Positions 13,601 through 26,900 of a DNA stretch of 64,000 nucleotides are shown here, piece by piece. The translations under genes and the position numbers were made by a program. The DNA lies in assembly GCF_910596095.1 (NCBI RefSeq), contig NC_056550.1:20580001-20644000 (forward strand), read 5' to 3'. Each line of letters opens with the position of its first letter. Position 1 is the first letter of the stretch. This stretch comes from Thunnus maccoyii. Its lineage: Eukaryota; Chordata; Actinopteri; Scombriformes; Scombridae. The notes beneath the pieces were generated by a model, which was not told where the DNA came from, searched no databases, and worked only from the letters and a program-made list of their open reading frames with translations.

Positions 13601-16600
13601 TTCCATTTTGAGTGCCAGTTACTAAATACCCAGATTTTAAGCCCTGAGTCTAACAAATCTTTTATCTCCTCTGAAGAGCTATGTAAATTTGTAAATTATT
13701 TAGCTAAACATATTAGAAAACAAAGATCTGCAGGATTCATTTATCTTGCAAAACAAGAGTTCTGTGTATATCAATGTCAACAAAAAGACTTTTTCTGTAT
13801 TTGTGCAGTCCAGTGGTGCCTCCCCCTAATCAGATTACAGGCAGTAAATAGATCTGATAGAGGATTTGAAAAGGATTATACCAATATTAGCACTATGACA
13901 AAAATAAAGACTACTTATTCATCTCAGTGATACCACAGAGGGCTCCGGCCAAAATCTGGTGATAAAAGTTGAACTCCACTTTGTAATTTTGCAACATTAT
14001 GTACACAACACGTTGCAGTGCACATTTAAGGGAGAATTCCTTATAACAAGAATGGCATTTATTCTCCTTTATTCTCATTTATTATTATAAACTGCTGTTT
14101 TTGCATCTGTTAAGCCTCAAAATTCATGGATCTATTACTCAAACTGGACTTTCTGGATTGTATTTCATCTTCTCACCGCTACCTGATAGATAGGTACACG
14201 CCCATACTAAAGCAGTCCTTCCCTTTTTTTTTTTTTTTTTAACATAGTGCTATTTTTGGCTTGAACGCCCACTAAGGAGGTTTCTGTATTTGCCAGGAGA
14301 GGACATGTGGACTTGATCATCACACCTTTTATCTTAGCCTCAAATCAACCTTTTTGACAGTTTCACACTTTTCTCTGTCTGAGTAAGAACCTGAGGGTAC
14401 AGAATAGGTAAAATTTCAAAAACCTGCCAAAATTTTCAGAGATAAGGGGTAAAGGGTCATGTAGTTCATGTAACCACAAAAGTTTGGTTATCCAGTGGAA
14501 GGACGTATCTGACAGTACATGTCTGTGCCTTGGCCAGTGAGCAGACAGGACTGAGTGGCCCTCCCCCGGGGCTGCCACTCTTTGCCTTCCATGTCTGCTG
14601 ACAGAAGAGGCGCAGTGGTGAAGCCTCTCTGCACGGCACCCCTGGGACCCAGGCTTGTGAACGTTCTGTCACAAGCAGTGAGCACCCACGCCAGGCTCAG
14701 TTTGCTCTGTTACTTATACTCCAACAAAGGCTTTAATGAGTCTATATATTACAGTTTTATCAGGAAAATATGGTCCATTATAAAAAAGGACTTTCTATTT
14801 TCAGAAATCTCCCACCTGCCATTTCAAAGAAAACAAGCGATCCATCCATTGGAATAATTGCAATCCATACTTTTTACTGGAGAGCAAAGACATCCAAATC
14901 TAAGCCACAATGCCTTTATAAGAATAGATCTGTAAAATAAAGCCAGTCAGTCCCTAAAGCCCCATCCTGTCTTCACCTAGGGCCCAATTAGAGGAGTTGT
15001 AGTGACAAGTCAAGCATTACTGGCCTCCACAGGCCAAAGAGATCTGCACTCTTGTTTATCTCTCATTTCAATTGTAGAAACCACATTAGAATTCTCCTTC
15101 AGCATGCTATTAATAAGTGCCACAACAATGTAAGCTGCATGGCCAATATATGTTCAATTAGGATTATCCGGAGACACAATTCCTTGGGAGTATAAAGTTC
15201 AAGTCTTCATGAAGCTTGTCAAACTGCACAAACTTCCATAAGGCTTTAAAGAGTCCGGATTTGCAATTAACTAAAGCGACAGCTAGGAGAACAATGCACC
15301 TACCCCAGCCATCCCCACCACAAAGCTTTTCCATTATTTTAACAAGCACAACAACATATTGCATGTTAATAGATTTCCTCTCAGTCCTCTAGAGCTCACC
15401 CTGCCTGTTGTCAGTCTTGTTGATTAACAGGAACACAATTAGAATTTCAGGGCACTATTTAACATTAGTATTCCTCATATACAGCTTAATGCACGTACAT
15501 GGTCTTCTTAGTGTCACCCGCCTCCTTTACCTGGCTGTTTCATCTTCAGGGAATGTGTCTATTTGACCTCAGATGAGCATCATACTTAAACCTTTTGTTG
15601 TGTTAATTTGAGACGTGATTAGATCGTCACAAACAAACAAAGCCTTTAGCCTCACTGAGTGATTCAAGAATATTAATAAGCAATACTGTAAGTGCATATG
15701 TTGAAATAGAAATGTTCCCTCTATTTACTCAATTAGGCTCATTAAAGTAAATTATTACTGAGACACTATTAGACAGGGAAGCTTTGTTGCATGTCATATC
15801 CCTTTTTCTACCTGTCTGTCTCTATACTGTCAACTGTCCAGTAAAGACAAAAATACAAAAAATATCAACTAATAATTTGAGTTGTTTATCAAGCCAAACA
15901 TATACGGTATATTATATAATTAAACTGGACCCTTGGTCAAAGTCTGGTGACATTTTATATTTTTCTTATTGTCAGTAAATCCAATGAAAGGCTCAAAACC
16001 AAGAATGAAATGATCTTACTAACAATTATTGTAGTCAAAGCCTTTTTTGCCGTTGACTTGCATTGTCATCCAAAAACCATTAAAAAAACATTAGTGAGCC
16101 ACATCGTAGCATTAGGTGATGCTCCTTCATTACCATGAACACACACTGTTGTTTATTTTGAGTCAATTCCATATATACTATCCTGCTGTCAGAAACACTC
16201 ACTAGTGTACCAAATGTTTATTATAGTTTTTTTTTACGATCGGTTACATTCATGGTTCAGTAATGAGTACACATCTTCAAAACACGTCACACAGTCAACA
16301 CAACAGCATCAATTACGGACCAAATACTTTACAAACACAAACAACCAACAAAACTCTGGATCTGCAGCCAATTTTTCAAATGCTTACATATTCACTTGAA
16401 AAGTCTTCAGTTTATGTATGTAGGACACATTGTGGCCTTTTCTTTAATTTCATGGGATAAAACAACCCTTCTTTAATTTCAAACTGAGGAGGTGAGTGAA
16501 TTCTACAGAGACATGGCTGAGTACCTGACCCCTGGACCCCCGAACTGACATCTTTCCCCGGTGGAGGTCTGACAACATGACAGACCAAAGTTAAACACTG

Positions 16601-17545
16601 TGACAAAATGGAGAAGGTATAGACCTCCTGAGAAACCATTTCTGACTAATAACTAAATTATGGCTTCAACTAAAAGCATCAATGACCTTTGGGGTCATTT
16701 GAACCAGGAGAGAGGACCAACAGCTCCACGTAACCATGGACAGAAAACTCCTTTCCTTATCTCCCCAAAACTAGAGTCATAAACTCTAACTCACATTCCT
16801 GGAGGACATTCATTGAGTCTCTCTGCAAATCTGAGCCAAATCTAAATTTGTGTGAATTAAATATTTAATCATTATGTAAATCATGTAATGTTGTTTGTTA
16901 TAAAAAAAATCATAGAGAATGGTATAACCTTGATAACTATACTATCATCCGTTGAAGAGATATTAATTTTTGATTTTATTGCATATTGTAACATGTGACA
17001 ATACTGCCTCCATTTATAAGGTTAGAACTTCACATTTAATTTTAAATGTTAAGAGTTAATGAATGTTCAGTAACCATGCAATGGTATTTTAAAATCACCT
17101 AAGTGTTTAACTTTTTCTCTAATAACCTTATTAAAGACAAACATTTTAATAGTTAAATTAGATAAATAGTTGTATTGAAAGAATAAAGTTTCTGAAATAA
17201 TAGGAATGTATAAAGAAAATGTGTGAAGAATTTCAGGTTTAACGATTACTTTCATTATGAAATAATAGTCATATTGAATGTTTTATATCATGAAGTAAGA
17301 GTTATGTTGAATTTATATTGTTTCTGAAAGTTTAATCTAATCACATGATTGTTGCTTTAAACTTTTATTTCACTATTAGATGTGTAGATGGTTTGAGAAG
17401 GTTTAATCAATGAAGGTTGAATGTCTAAACATCAGGGGAAGCATTAATATGAATGTTAATGTTTGGTATGTTGATAGGAACGATTTACTTATTATGAAAT
17501 GAATGTATGATGCTGAACTGTTTTACTGAAGAGTTTTACAATACA
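10663..17545. other. Gene-free interval with CNE-like patches
   Basis: No exon is recognised. Two segments are repeat-free and rich in homeodomain-type words and look like conserved non-coding elements: about 10880-11060 (TAATTA at 10953-10958) and about 15000-15760 (bicoid-type GGATTA at 15161-15166). Bases 14480-14720 are GC-rich for the neighbourhood but encode nothing I recognise. An open frame at 13580-13930 (116 codons, plus) has no recognisable motif. Bases 16640-17500 are very AT-rich. Confidence 0.55.
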
Positions 17546-18112
17546 TGGGTTACAATGACTACATTTACATACACAAAAAATTCCAGTTTTTGCCCTTATT
17601 CCGAAAAAGGAAATATTCCTACTAAGCTATTTACATGGCTAATGAATATTCCACTAATATCCCTGTTTACATGCAGAGGGTTTTCAGGGTTTCCCTCTGC
17701 TGTGGTGGGAACGGGAATCACAAGATCTCCCCAAGCAGTGAAGTAAACCAGCGAGGAGAAAAACATTAGTGACCTGCTGCCTGATATTTATAAAGGTTAG
17801 GGTTATTGGGGATTAGGGATATTGATATGACTGATATTATAAATTTTTAGTTACAGGCACATCCAGTATCTCTTGTCAAAACCCAATTGAGACGCATATT
17901 CCGAATGCACTGTATATATGTCCGAAGAATGCTCCTAAAACCAGAATAACACCAGCATAACCCACGTCTTAATTGGAAAATGCTACATTCAGAATAAAGC
18001 CTAATTCGGATCATCCAAACAGAATATGCTGTTTACATGACCTTTCTCAAATTCAGAATATTGTCATATTTGGAATAATAGTGGAATATTATTGTGCATG
18101 TAAACATACCCA
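17546..18112. mobile_element. MITE-like element with imperfect terminal inverted repeats
   Basis: The left end reads 'actacatttacatacacaaa' and the right end, reverse-complemented, reads 'gggtatgtttacatgcacaa'; they align as imperfect inverted repeats that continue into 'attcca'. The interior is filled with repeated 'ttccgaa', 'gaatatt' and 'attcagaat' words in both orientations, typical of a foldback or MITE-type teleost repeat. There is no transposase and no confident target-site duplication, so the superfamily is not assigned. Confidence 0.6.
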
Positions 18113-18699
18113 GTGTGACATTTAGTATCCAGACATAGTGACTCAGAGGTGTGAATTTGCGTTTATTGCAGACATTAAAGGTTCTTTATAGGAGGTGGTT
18201 CCCTGATTATACAAGGTTATATATTAATTAAAGTAGATTAATTCCTGCATGTATGTAACATGAAAGAAAGCAGCCCTAATTCCAAGAAAACACATGCAAA
18301 GGTCACACACACAGGTTTGTTCCACTACATGTTTGCATGGATATGTTGGCTTATTTTCAATAGAGAGAGAAATGATTCAGACCACTTCAGGCCAGCTCAC
18401 ATTTCCCCAAGGACGATGGAGGAGCTTCCATTATTTTACTTTTCTCCTGTTAAATGAGTACTGCTGTAAAAACCTAAAGTGGCAGCTTAAATGTACGACT
18501 GATCAAACAAAGGCCTGTTATACATGTGATGAAGACATCAGCTGTTGGTAGCCCAGTCGTTGAGGCATAATTCAGTGGATCCTGCTTCTATCCCCTCTCC
18601 TACACAGACATCCCACACAGTTATCAGACACTATGAATAATCTATTCAGAGCACTCCACCACTGTGATAATATGTTGGAGAGACCTGTCAGTTAATGAT

Positions 18700-18841
18700 A
18701 CACTTGTGATTCTGTGTATAAAAGGTTTACAGGTTCTTTTGTTGTAAAGCACTTTGAGATGCATTTTTGTATGAGAGGTGCTATACAAATGAATTTCCTT
18801 TATTATTAATATTATTATTATTATTATTGTTATTATTATTA
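18700..18841 (+). repeat. Retroposon 3' tail ending in an ATT microsatellite
   Basis: The sequence 'gtaaagcactttgagatgca' followed by 'ggtgctatacaaatgaa' is the tail seen at the 3' end of many fish LINE/SINE copies (family knowledge). It is followed by (ATT)n at about 18800-18841. No upstream body is recognisable. Confidence 0.55.
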
Positions 18842-21800
18842 CAGACAAAAAATGCCTATTACAAGACAGCCATTTGGTAGTCTGAAGCTTTCCATCCATA
18901 AAGACAATTTCTTATGTTCTTTTAGAGTGGAAGCACCTATTTACATCAAAAGATTATGTACTAATATGCCATATGAACAATATTAAGATACAGTAGAAAC
19001 AATGGAGCCCCTTTACAACTTTTGAAAGTGAAAGGATCATTTTTTAGACCTGTCTAATAGCATAAACTATCATGTGAACCTTAAACCCTCAAAAAAGGTC
19101 ATTGTAGCTGAAACACACATGCAGGTTTTCATTTTAAAGCTTTGTCAAATCCTTGCTCAGATGTTGCTGAATTATTTCAATTCTCCAGATTTCATCCTTT
19201 CGAATGTTATACTTGATTTTCTACTAATTTCTATGCTTATTGGAAATGTGGATCATTACCGTGCAGAACTAATCACACTGTCTCACCAATGGCCTCTGTT
19301 TCACCTGTAATGTTGCCTCGCTGACAATTTACAGCTCCAGACTGCTTTGATTTTCACCTTGTAAATTTTCCATTTTTGATTTACCAAGCTGAGTACCACT
19401 TAGTCATCAAGCTTAAAGCGACTGCTTATGTCTTTAATGAGCTAAGTGCATTCCCATTATAAGCATCAGAAGTAGAGAACAAAGCAGATAATAAGTATGA
19501 AAGTCATACAGCGTGCATGCTTCATTCAGATTAAAGGCAATAATACGACCTTGAAAGGCTTCCATTTCAGTGTTTATGTTATAACTTCTTAATAATCTTT
19601 TGACTTGCCAGTGTCTTTTTTCCCTTTTGCTTGAACTGCTGTTCATTAAAACTACAGTTTGTTAGGACTCTATGGGTGCTTGGCCAGCATGCCACAGCTC
19701 ATGAAAGACAGAGCCCATTTTTGCAGTCTAACAAATTGCTTTTCCCTTTCATGTCTAAGATCCTAACAAACAACGAGAAGATTATGCAGCTTGTATATCA
19801 TCTAAAGGCTCAAAACGCCTTTTGTTCACACTTAAAACAAAACCTGCTGCAAACTGTCCACATCTCCTCCTCTTTGATTTGACAATTTCCAGTAGGGAAG
19901 AAAGAGGGATATTCAAGTTTTCTAATTCAAATGACAAATGACAAAACTGCCAGGATGTTCAGAGAAAAAAGAAAGGCTCCACTCTTGTCTGTGTTTTTCA
20001 TTGTATTCCTGCTCACAACAATATTAGCCAGTCAATGTGCCATGAAGACTGTATGAATATAAATAGATATTTTATTGAAATTATGTATTTCTCAAACATC
20101 TGTGCATGTTACATTCTGCACAAACATTTCAAGCACTGAAAAGCAGCTGAGCAGGTTTTCTTAGATGTTCACATTATCCTTAGACAAACACAAGATAGCA
20201 ATTTACAAGACTCTGCACCATCCTGGATAAATCATGTACAATTTCAGTAACGTTTTTGTTTGCAACATGCTGGGGAATAGCTTGGTGTTTTAACATTGGA
20301 CGCAGCATCAGTAGTAATGTTAATATCACTATCATCTGCTGTAGTTGTGGCTGTAGCTGCAGTATCAGTATTGATATGATGATATAAGCCAACATCATAT
20401 ATTGCAAATGAGGCAGCACATTTTCTTTCAGTATTGCATTCTCCCTGCAAAGGAAAAACACGCCACATTTCATCCTTTTTTATTGCACCTGCAGCTGACG
20501 TCTTCCTTCCAGTTGCTCTCCTCTTTTCAATTGCGCTGGGTGTCTAAATGCAGCAATTAGCCAAAGTCATTTACATCCCAGGGCTCTATATCAGGCAATA
20601 CTTTTCTCATCTGATCACTTTTGTCTTTCTGAATTACACTTTAAGGTGTCATATAAATGGAGGAAGCAAATTTGAGCACAATTTAATCGATTCTGTAAAA
20701 GATCCTTGGAGTCGTTTTAATGAAACATACTGTGGAATTAATGCTTTTGTCTTCTTCACTGTTTTCGTCCGTATAATCTTGAGAAAGGTGAGGCAGGCCT
20801 GTTTTTCTCGGCTCAGAGAAAAATGTTTAACATCTCAGAGGAACAGAACAAACCCTAATTCGGGTGTGTTGCAGCCGAAGCAACTAGACGTTTAGCTTTG
20901 ATGTTGCAGTTTTTTGGAACTGCTGTGCACAGACTGAATAGTTTACAGTGTATGAATCCCATCAAGAATTACAGATATATGACAGGCAGCAACCTCATGC
21001 GATTACTGTAGATTCCCACTCCAATCGAGAATGCCTGGAAGATAGTTTCCACCCACAGAATGTGGCGCTTAAACAGCTTTGTGGTGAATTAAAGGAAGTC
21101 AGAAATGAAACATTTCTTCATGAAACCTCAAATGAAAATTAACTGTTAAATGTCAAACAACAGGTGGTTCCCTTTTTCCATCCACCTCCACCTGAGTTTG
21201 TCATTGATCCAGTGGGGAACAATGATGTTGCATAATGACGGTGTTTTAATAAAGTGACTCAGGACTGCAAAAGCCCTTTATTGGCCCTTTTCAAAAGACT
21301 AAAAACATCATACAGAAACGCATCTGAACTTCATTTCCAACATGTATTAATTGTGAATGTTGCTCTCTAAGTTAGACACATTTTCTAATTCTATCTGCTA
21401 CATTGCATTAAGCACTGACAGAGATCTCCACCCACTGTCTTTCATGCTTCTGTAGACCTACTTGAGGTCCATACTGTCCTCCAGTTTGAGGGTGTTTATC
21501 ATGCACAGCGTGGCATGCTGTGGCTGGATGTCAGCTACATCAAGACAAAGATCTATAATATTGTGCGATGCCTGTGCCCTTGCTTGACCATTTGAAATCA
21601 GTGCTCTCATTAAAAAAGCAGATAACAAGCAAGAAACCTTTTCCAAATTCATCAACCTGGACAAATAAATTTCCTTTAGGAGGTTTTACGATATGCACTG
21701 CTTCAGAAGTCTGCTACCTGTTATCAGATTTTTCTCGACTGACAAACTGCTACGTGTCACCTTTATAAAGATCATGGCACCAATGAGATGCAAGCCTGAT

Positions 21801-21892
21801 ATTTAAATCATGGCAGCCCCATGAATGATGCCACAGACCTATAAAAAATATAAGAAAAATCTTATATAGTTAGTAGACAAAAGCACAGTATA
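18842..21892. other. Gene-free interval, CNE-like patch at 19.07-19.65 kb
   Basis: No gene is seen. Bases 19070-19650 are repeat-free and of balanced composition, like a conserved non-coding element. Open frames here (for example 20548-20895 plus, 115 codons) lack motifs or plausible splice context. Confidence 0.5.
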
Positions 21893-22215
21893 TTTTAGTG
21901 CTGTAACAATTAGTCGATGACACAAAATTATAACAAACTGTCATAGCTTAAGTAATTTCTAAACAATACCCCAAACATTCACTGGTTACAGTTTTTCAAA
22001 TGTGAGTATTTGTTGTTTTTCTTTGTTTCATATCACTGTAATCTGAATTTCTTCAGATTGGACCTGTTGATAGAAAAAACACCTGATATGAAGATTAAAT
22101 CTTGGGTTCTGGTAAATTGTAATTTGTATTTTTCGTGATTATTGGACATTTTATATCATAAATAATTTATTAAAAACAGATTACTCAGCGATGAAAATAA
22201 TAGTAAATATAATTA
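21893..22215. mobile_element. Degenerate copy of a teleost MITE family ('GCTGTAACAATTAGTCGAT')
   Basis: The left edge 'gctgtaacaattagtcgat' and internal phrases such as 'aatgtgagtatttgttg' and 'cttgggttctggtaaattgt' follow, from memory, the consensus of the widespread fish repeat that is better preserved at 45048-45290 in the opposite orientation. The copy ends with 'cagattactcagcgatgaaa'. It is strongly diverged. Confidence 0.5.
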
Positions 22216-23119
22216 TAGGTCAGAGTAAGTAATGCAAAATTTCAAAGCTTATTACTTATTTACAAATTACACAATAAATACAGAAGTAATTCTATACAGA
22301 ATTATGTGCAGTAATTTTTGAGACATTTTGGACAACCTGAGCAAGTGTTTACCACTATTCTTACAGTTTCATATATTCATGATATAACACTGACTTTAAG
22401 TGAGCTCAGTGGCAGCTGGATGGTTGTAGTTAGGAGAAGAGAGTTCATTCACTTCCTTGCCCACTTTTTTCAAGATTATCTGAGGATTTACACCAACAAC
22501 CCCCTTGTCAATTTCCTCTTTTAGGTCCCCACTGTAGTGCTTCAATGAATATGGAGGAGGAAGTTATATGTTGAACCTTTTTGCTAAATTACAAATGTGC
22601 TATTAAAAGACTTTGGAATATTTTGCATTTGAAAATATTAAATAGTTTCTTTCTGATACGACTGAGTAATACATTGGGGATTTTTTCACACTATAACAAG
22701 CAGAATTTACTGGGCCAGCAGCATAAACTAATAAGGGAATGTTTATCTTCCAAAGGACATGTGTCATTTAAATTTAGGCACAACTTAATATGAGGACAAA
22801 GCAGAGGAAACTGCTGCAGGACATACTGTTTTAGTTAGCTCATTAATTGGGTGGCAATTATGGAAACAAATCTTCCAGGCTGTTCTGTTTTCGGCAGCTG
22901 TACTGCTTACTGTATTGCTCTTGGATCCATTAATGATAATCTCTTCGGTTCATTTTATAAAAAATATAAAACAAAGTATAAAAAATGTAAAAGATGCTCC
23001 AAGCATCAAGATCACTTAAAAATGTTCATTAAAAATGTTGTGGTTTGAAGCCCTTTGCTTTTTCAGATGCAAAACATTTCTTCGTGTTGTCAGATCTGGC
23101 ACTGAAAACATCTTCTTCT

Positions 23120-23835
23120 ATCTTCCAAACTCAATACTGATCATCTGATCTACAAAAGTTTAAGAAATGAAGTAGTCCTGCAATTACACAAAGCAAAAAC
23201 CTCATATCACACAACTTACAGTAGACGCCAAAAGTCACAATGTATCTCTCTGGAAACACTTAAACAATTTACCCAACAAATCATAGAGTCGAAAAGGAAT
23301 TAAGGAACTGAAAATCACAGATAATGTCACCATTGCACATGAATTTAACACATATTTTATACAATCAGTAGACGAACTGACACAAAATTTTGATTCTCCA
23401 ACTAATAACTAATATTATTAATAACTAATAACACAGTAGCTATAGAATCACCAGATTCCTTTCATATCCAAAAGGTCAATGAAGCAAAAATTGTAGAAGT
23501 CATTAAGAAATTATTAGATTCTAAGGCAAAGAACATATATAATTTGGATACTTGTTTCATTAAGAAATACAGTTCTATATTGATAAGGCCTGTGACTCAT
23601 CAGAAAATTCCCAAATAACTGGGAAAAGGAAGTCATCACACTGGTCTTCAAAGCAGGGGATCATGATCTGATATGCAATTATCACCCTATTTCTACTCTT
23701 CCTGTCCTGTCAAAGGTACTTGAGAAGGTTGTGGCATCGCATCTAGTTGACCACTTAGACACCAATCAACTCCTTCATCTGCAACAATTTGGTTTTAGAC
23801 CAAAATATTCCACAGAAACTGCAAAGTGTTCACTC
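23120..23835 (+). mobile_element. Fragment of a non-LTR retrotransposon reverse transcriptase
   Basis: Translated pieces in several frames give 'YKSLRNEVVLQLHKAKTSYH' (linker after the endonuclease, about 23.15 kb), 'ITDNVTIAHEFNTYFIQSV' (about 23.32 kb), 'ITLVFKAGDHDLICNYHPIS' (about 23.63 kb) and 'VASHLVDHLDTNQLLHLQQF' then 'GFRPKYSTETA' (23.73-23.83 kb). These are the order and wording of the N-terminal reverse transcriptase of CR1/L2/Jockey-like elements. Frameshifts and stops show it is dead, and it stops abruptly before the catalytic YxDD. It is a different family or subfamily from the 6-10 kb LINE. Confidence 0.75.
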
Positions 23836-23936
23836 TCTATGCATCAGTTTCATGCTCTGTATTGGAACTATGTTAAATTGCATCGTCCCTATCAAATAAA
23901 TAAATTCAGATGTTTCTGTATTATGATTATAAGTGA

Positions 23937-23971
23937 CTACAAGTACAGTTAAAACGTAACTGTACTTGTAG
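23937..23971. repeat. Perfect 15-bp inverted repeat
   Basis: CTACAAGTACAGTTA and its exact reverse complement are separated by five bases, just past the LINE fragment. No T-run or known site explains it. Confidence 0.8.
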
Positions 23972-26900
23972 CAAAACAGGAAAACAAGAAGACATTTTTG
24001 GAGTCATCAATTAAGTATCATATAGATAATGTGGTTGTTGTTTTGCCATCCACAATCACTTTTGATACTGTACTTAAGAGTAATGTACTTAATGCTTCTG
24101 CCTAAATGCCCCTAATAAACTCATTTAAAGATGAAAAAAAATACTTGCATTTGTCTCTTTTGTGTAATATCTCACATCATTCTAACTTTTGAGACTTTCC
24201 ACAGATTATTTACCACTGCATGAAAATGCTGATATAATGTGGAGGAGGGTTTTAAGCAGTTTCGGTCACTGTCATTTCAAGACAAATTGTTGTTCTTCAA
24301 AGTAACAAATGGAACAATTTTGTGCCAGCTCTCACCAGCCCATCATGCATCGATGATGAAAGCTTAAAGATGGCTTCATTCATTCACTTAAGAAACCAGA
24401 GTAAAACTGTATTTACAGACAGACAGTATGCTCAGCAGTGATATGAGGCTGTCAGACTTTCCTGTTGCAGTAAGATTGCGATGGAAAGAATTTGTGTGTC
24501 TAAATTGTAAAAGCTTATTTTACACTCACATAGACACATACAAAATACTTATATTCTTATCTACTGTACATCATACTTCTTGTGTAAAGACTCACACTAT
24601 AATACTTTAAAACTTCTATACTAATGGAAAACTGCTGTACTTGCACGTATGATGTATTTGTGACTCACCAACAGCAGCAAAAGTCGGAGCAATGCATCAA
24701 GTCCAGATTCAGCATTTGGATTCAGCAGTGGACGAGGTGGGACACCGGTCTCAAAAGTTTAAAAAAAAAAAAAAAAGGAAATCCACAAAGGCCATACAAA
24801 TGACTGAAAGCTTCTGCTGTCACAACACAACAAATAACCCCATTCTCTTTTAGTAATTTCTTATTTCAGTATATACTATATGTCTGCTGCATTTGTTTTT
24901 ACATTTTTTAGGCATCTTCACACTGTACATGGTACACTGAATGCTGCATTGTTGTTAAGAAAATAGGAAAGATGAGAGGATAAAGAAGATTAATATGGCG
25001 GATTTCATCAAACAACATACTTTTGTGATACATATGTTGAGTTTTATTTCTCTGTATCTGATTTATGTGAATAAAAAGTTGTTTTGGTTTGATTATTTTA
25101 TATTAGGTTACATATTAATATTGTGCTGTACCAACCAATGCATTTGTTATGTGAATTACTGAGTACTGATATGATATGAGTTCATATTTTGGCCTGTAGG
25201 CTCTGCAAGCACCAAGCGTAGCGCAGCAGAGAGTCGCAAACATCGATTAATAAACTTCACTCTGACACTGCATTAGATACAATATTGCATTAAACACAGA
25301 GCCCAACACCAGCTGTTCTGTGGGATCCTCTGTGTGGGGGGACGGTTATACAGCAGCAGCGTGGCTATTCCCAAACAAAGCACCTCCAAATATTGCAGGG
25401 AAATACTGGTGAACAGAGGTGGATAAATCTAAACACTGAATTCCAATTGATAAGCAGCAGCAGGGGAAGAAATATCAGTAATGTTGTTTTTATCCACTTT
25501 GCAGCAAGACAACGGGAACTGCACAAAAAACAACAGCAACAACAAAGAAGGGGAATATGTCATTTCAGCCCAAAACACTTCACTTTTTAATACTTCAGCT
25601 TCACCAGGATGTAAATAAACAACATAAAAGCATCGTAACACATGTTCCAAATAACAAGTAAAAGAGAAAAAAAGCAAGAGTATTTCACAATTAACATAAA
25701 TGCAGCACAAATTAGCAGCCAGCAGAAGCAAATGCATTTCCCAAAATCAACACACAACACAGATGTGAATAAAACCTAGCCTTTTAGCTTACTCTAGCCT
25801 TTAAAGCACACTGACACACACAAGTTAGCAAAAAAAAAAGAAAATTGTAAGTGCACTTAGCTTGCTGAAGTGAAGCTTTGATCTCCTCTGGAAAGAGTGA
25901 GGTCCAAACTTGCAGACTGCAGGAAAAATCTTGGTGTGAAGTCCAAGTTTAAGGCCAACAGTTAATCTGAAGTGTGGGAAGCACAACACAAACATGATTG
26001 TTTCCTCCAAAACCTGACTTGCTTTAAAATGCTACATGTGCAGACCGAAGCAATGCATAAGGCCTTGACAGAGCAATGGGGGGGTTGGATGTACTGTATG
26101 TGCGTACTGTGAGCACTGAATTATTTTTGCAGGCTTTGCTCCATCAGTGTAGTGTTGTTTTTGCTACACAAGTCTGAAGTAACACAGAAATGTCAGAGAA
26201 AGCATTACAATAAATCCATAAATAAAACCTGCACGATAAAGTAAAATATTATATGCAACCTGAATGTATAATACCGAGCAGATTCAGGAACATGACATGA
26301 CAGTTAAACAGCATCTCTTAAATGAACTTAAATCCGCTTAAGACTTAATCTACAGCTTGCTCGAAGACTTTTTTAGTTAAAATACTCAATACATGAACAT
26401 ACAAAAGCAACAGGAAGTTGCAACCTACCATGCTGAGGCATATTGTCATGTCAACTCTAATAGATAATGTAATGTGGTAGAAACCTGGTGCACATTTAGG
26501 TTCAAAATTGTTTTAATTTTGAACTCAGCAGCTCAAATTTGTTCAGTATTTTGCATTTTAATGTTTTTTTTTCCCCCATTTAATCTGAGCCTGAAGACTC
26601 TTGTTTTCCTTCTTTCAAATGAGCTTTAGTTGCTTTTTGTTTTCCGTGTTTCCAGCTCGTTTCTCACCAGGTTTAAAAGGTGACGGGACGAATATAAAGC
26701 AGTTATTATGCATATCAGCATGCCTTTATTTGCCAAGTTTGTAAATTTATTATTATAAATTATCCTTCCACTAACTTGTGACTCACTCTAATCATCCTTT
26801 AAGAACTACTGAGGACTGCATATTGACTGAATTACTGTTTCAAGTCATATCTCTTTAATTATAGCACAATAGCCATGAATAAAGAGACGCAATAACCAAA

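Noticed and set aside
16412-16760. Possible exon or LTR fragment on the minus strand
   Set aside because: Slightly less AT-rich with short open frames, but no primer-binding site, polypurine tract, gag/pol motif or splice-consistent coding block.
18541-18600. Possible SINE head ('ggtagcccagtcgttgaggc')
   Set aside because: Only a weak box-A-like word; no box B at proper spacing and no tRNA fold.
20548-20895. 115-codon open frame, plus strand
   Set aside because: No similarity, no splice-site framing and no neighbouring exons; likely chance.
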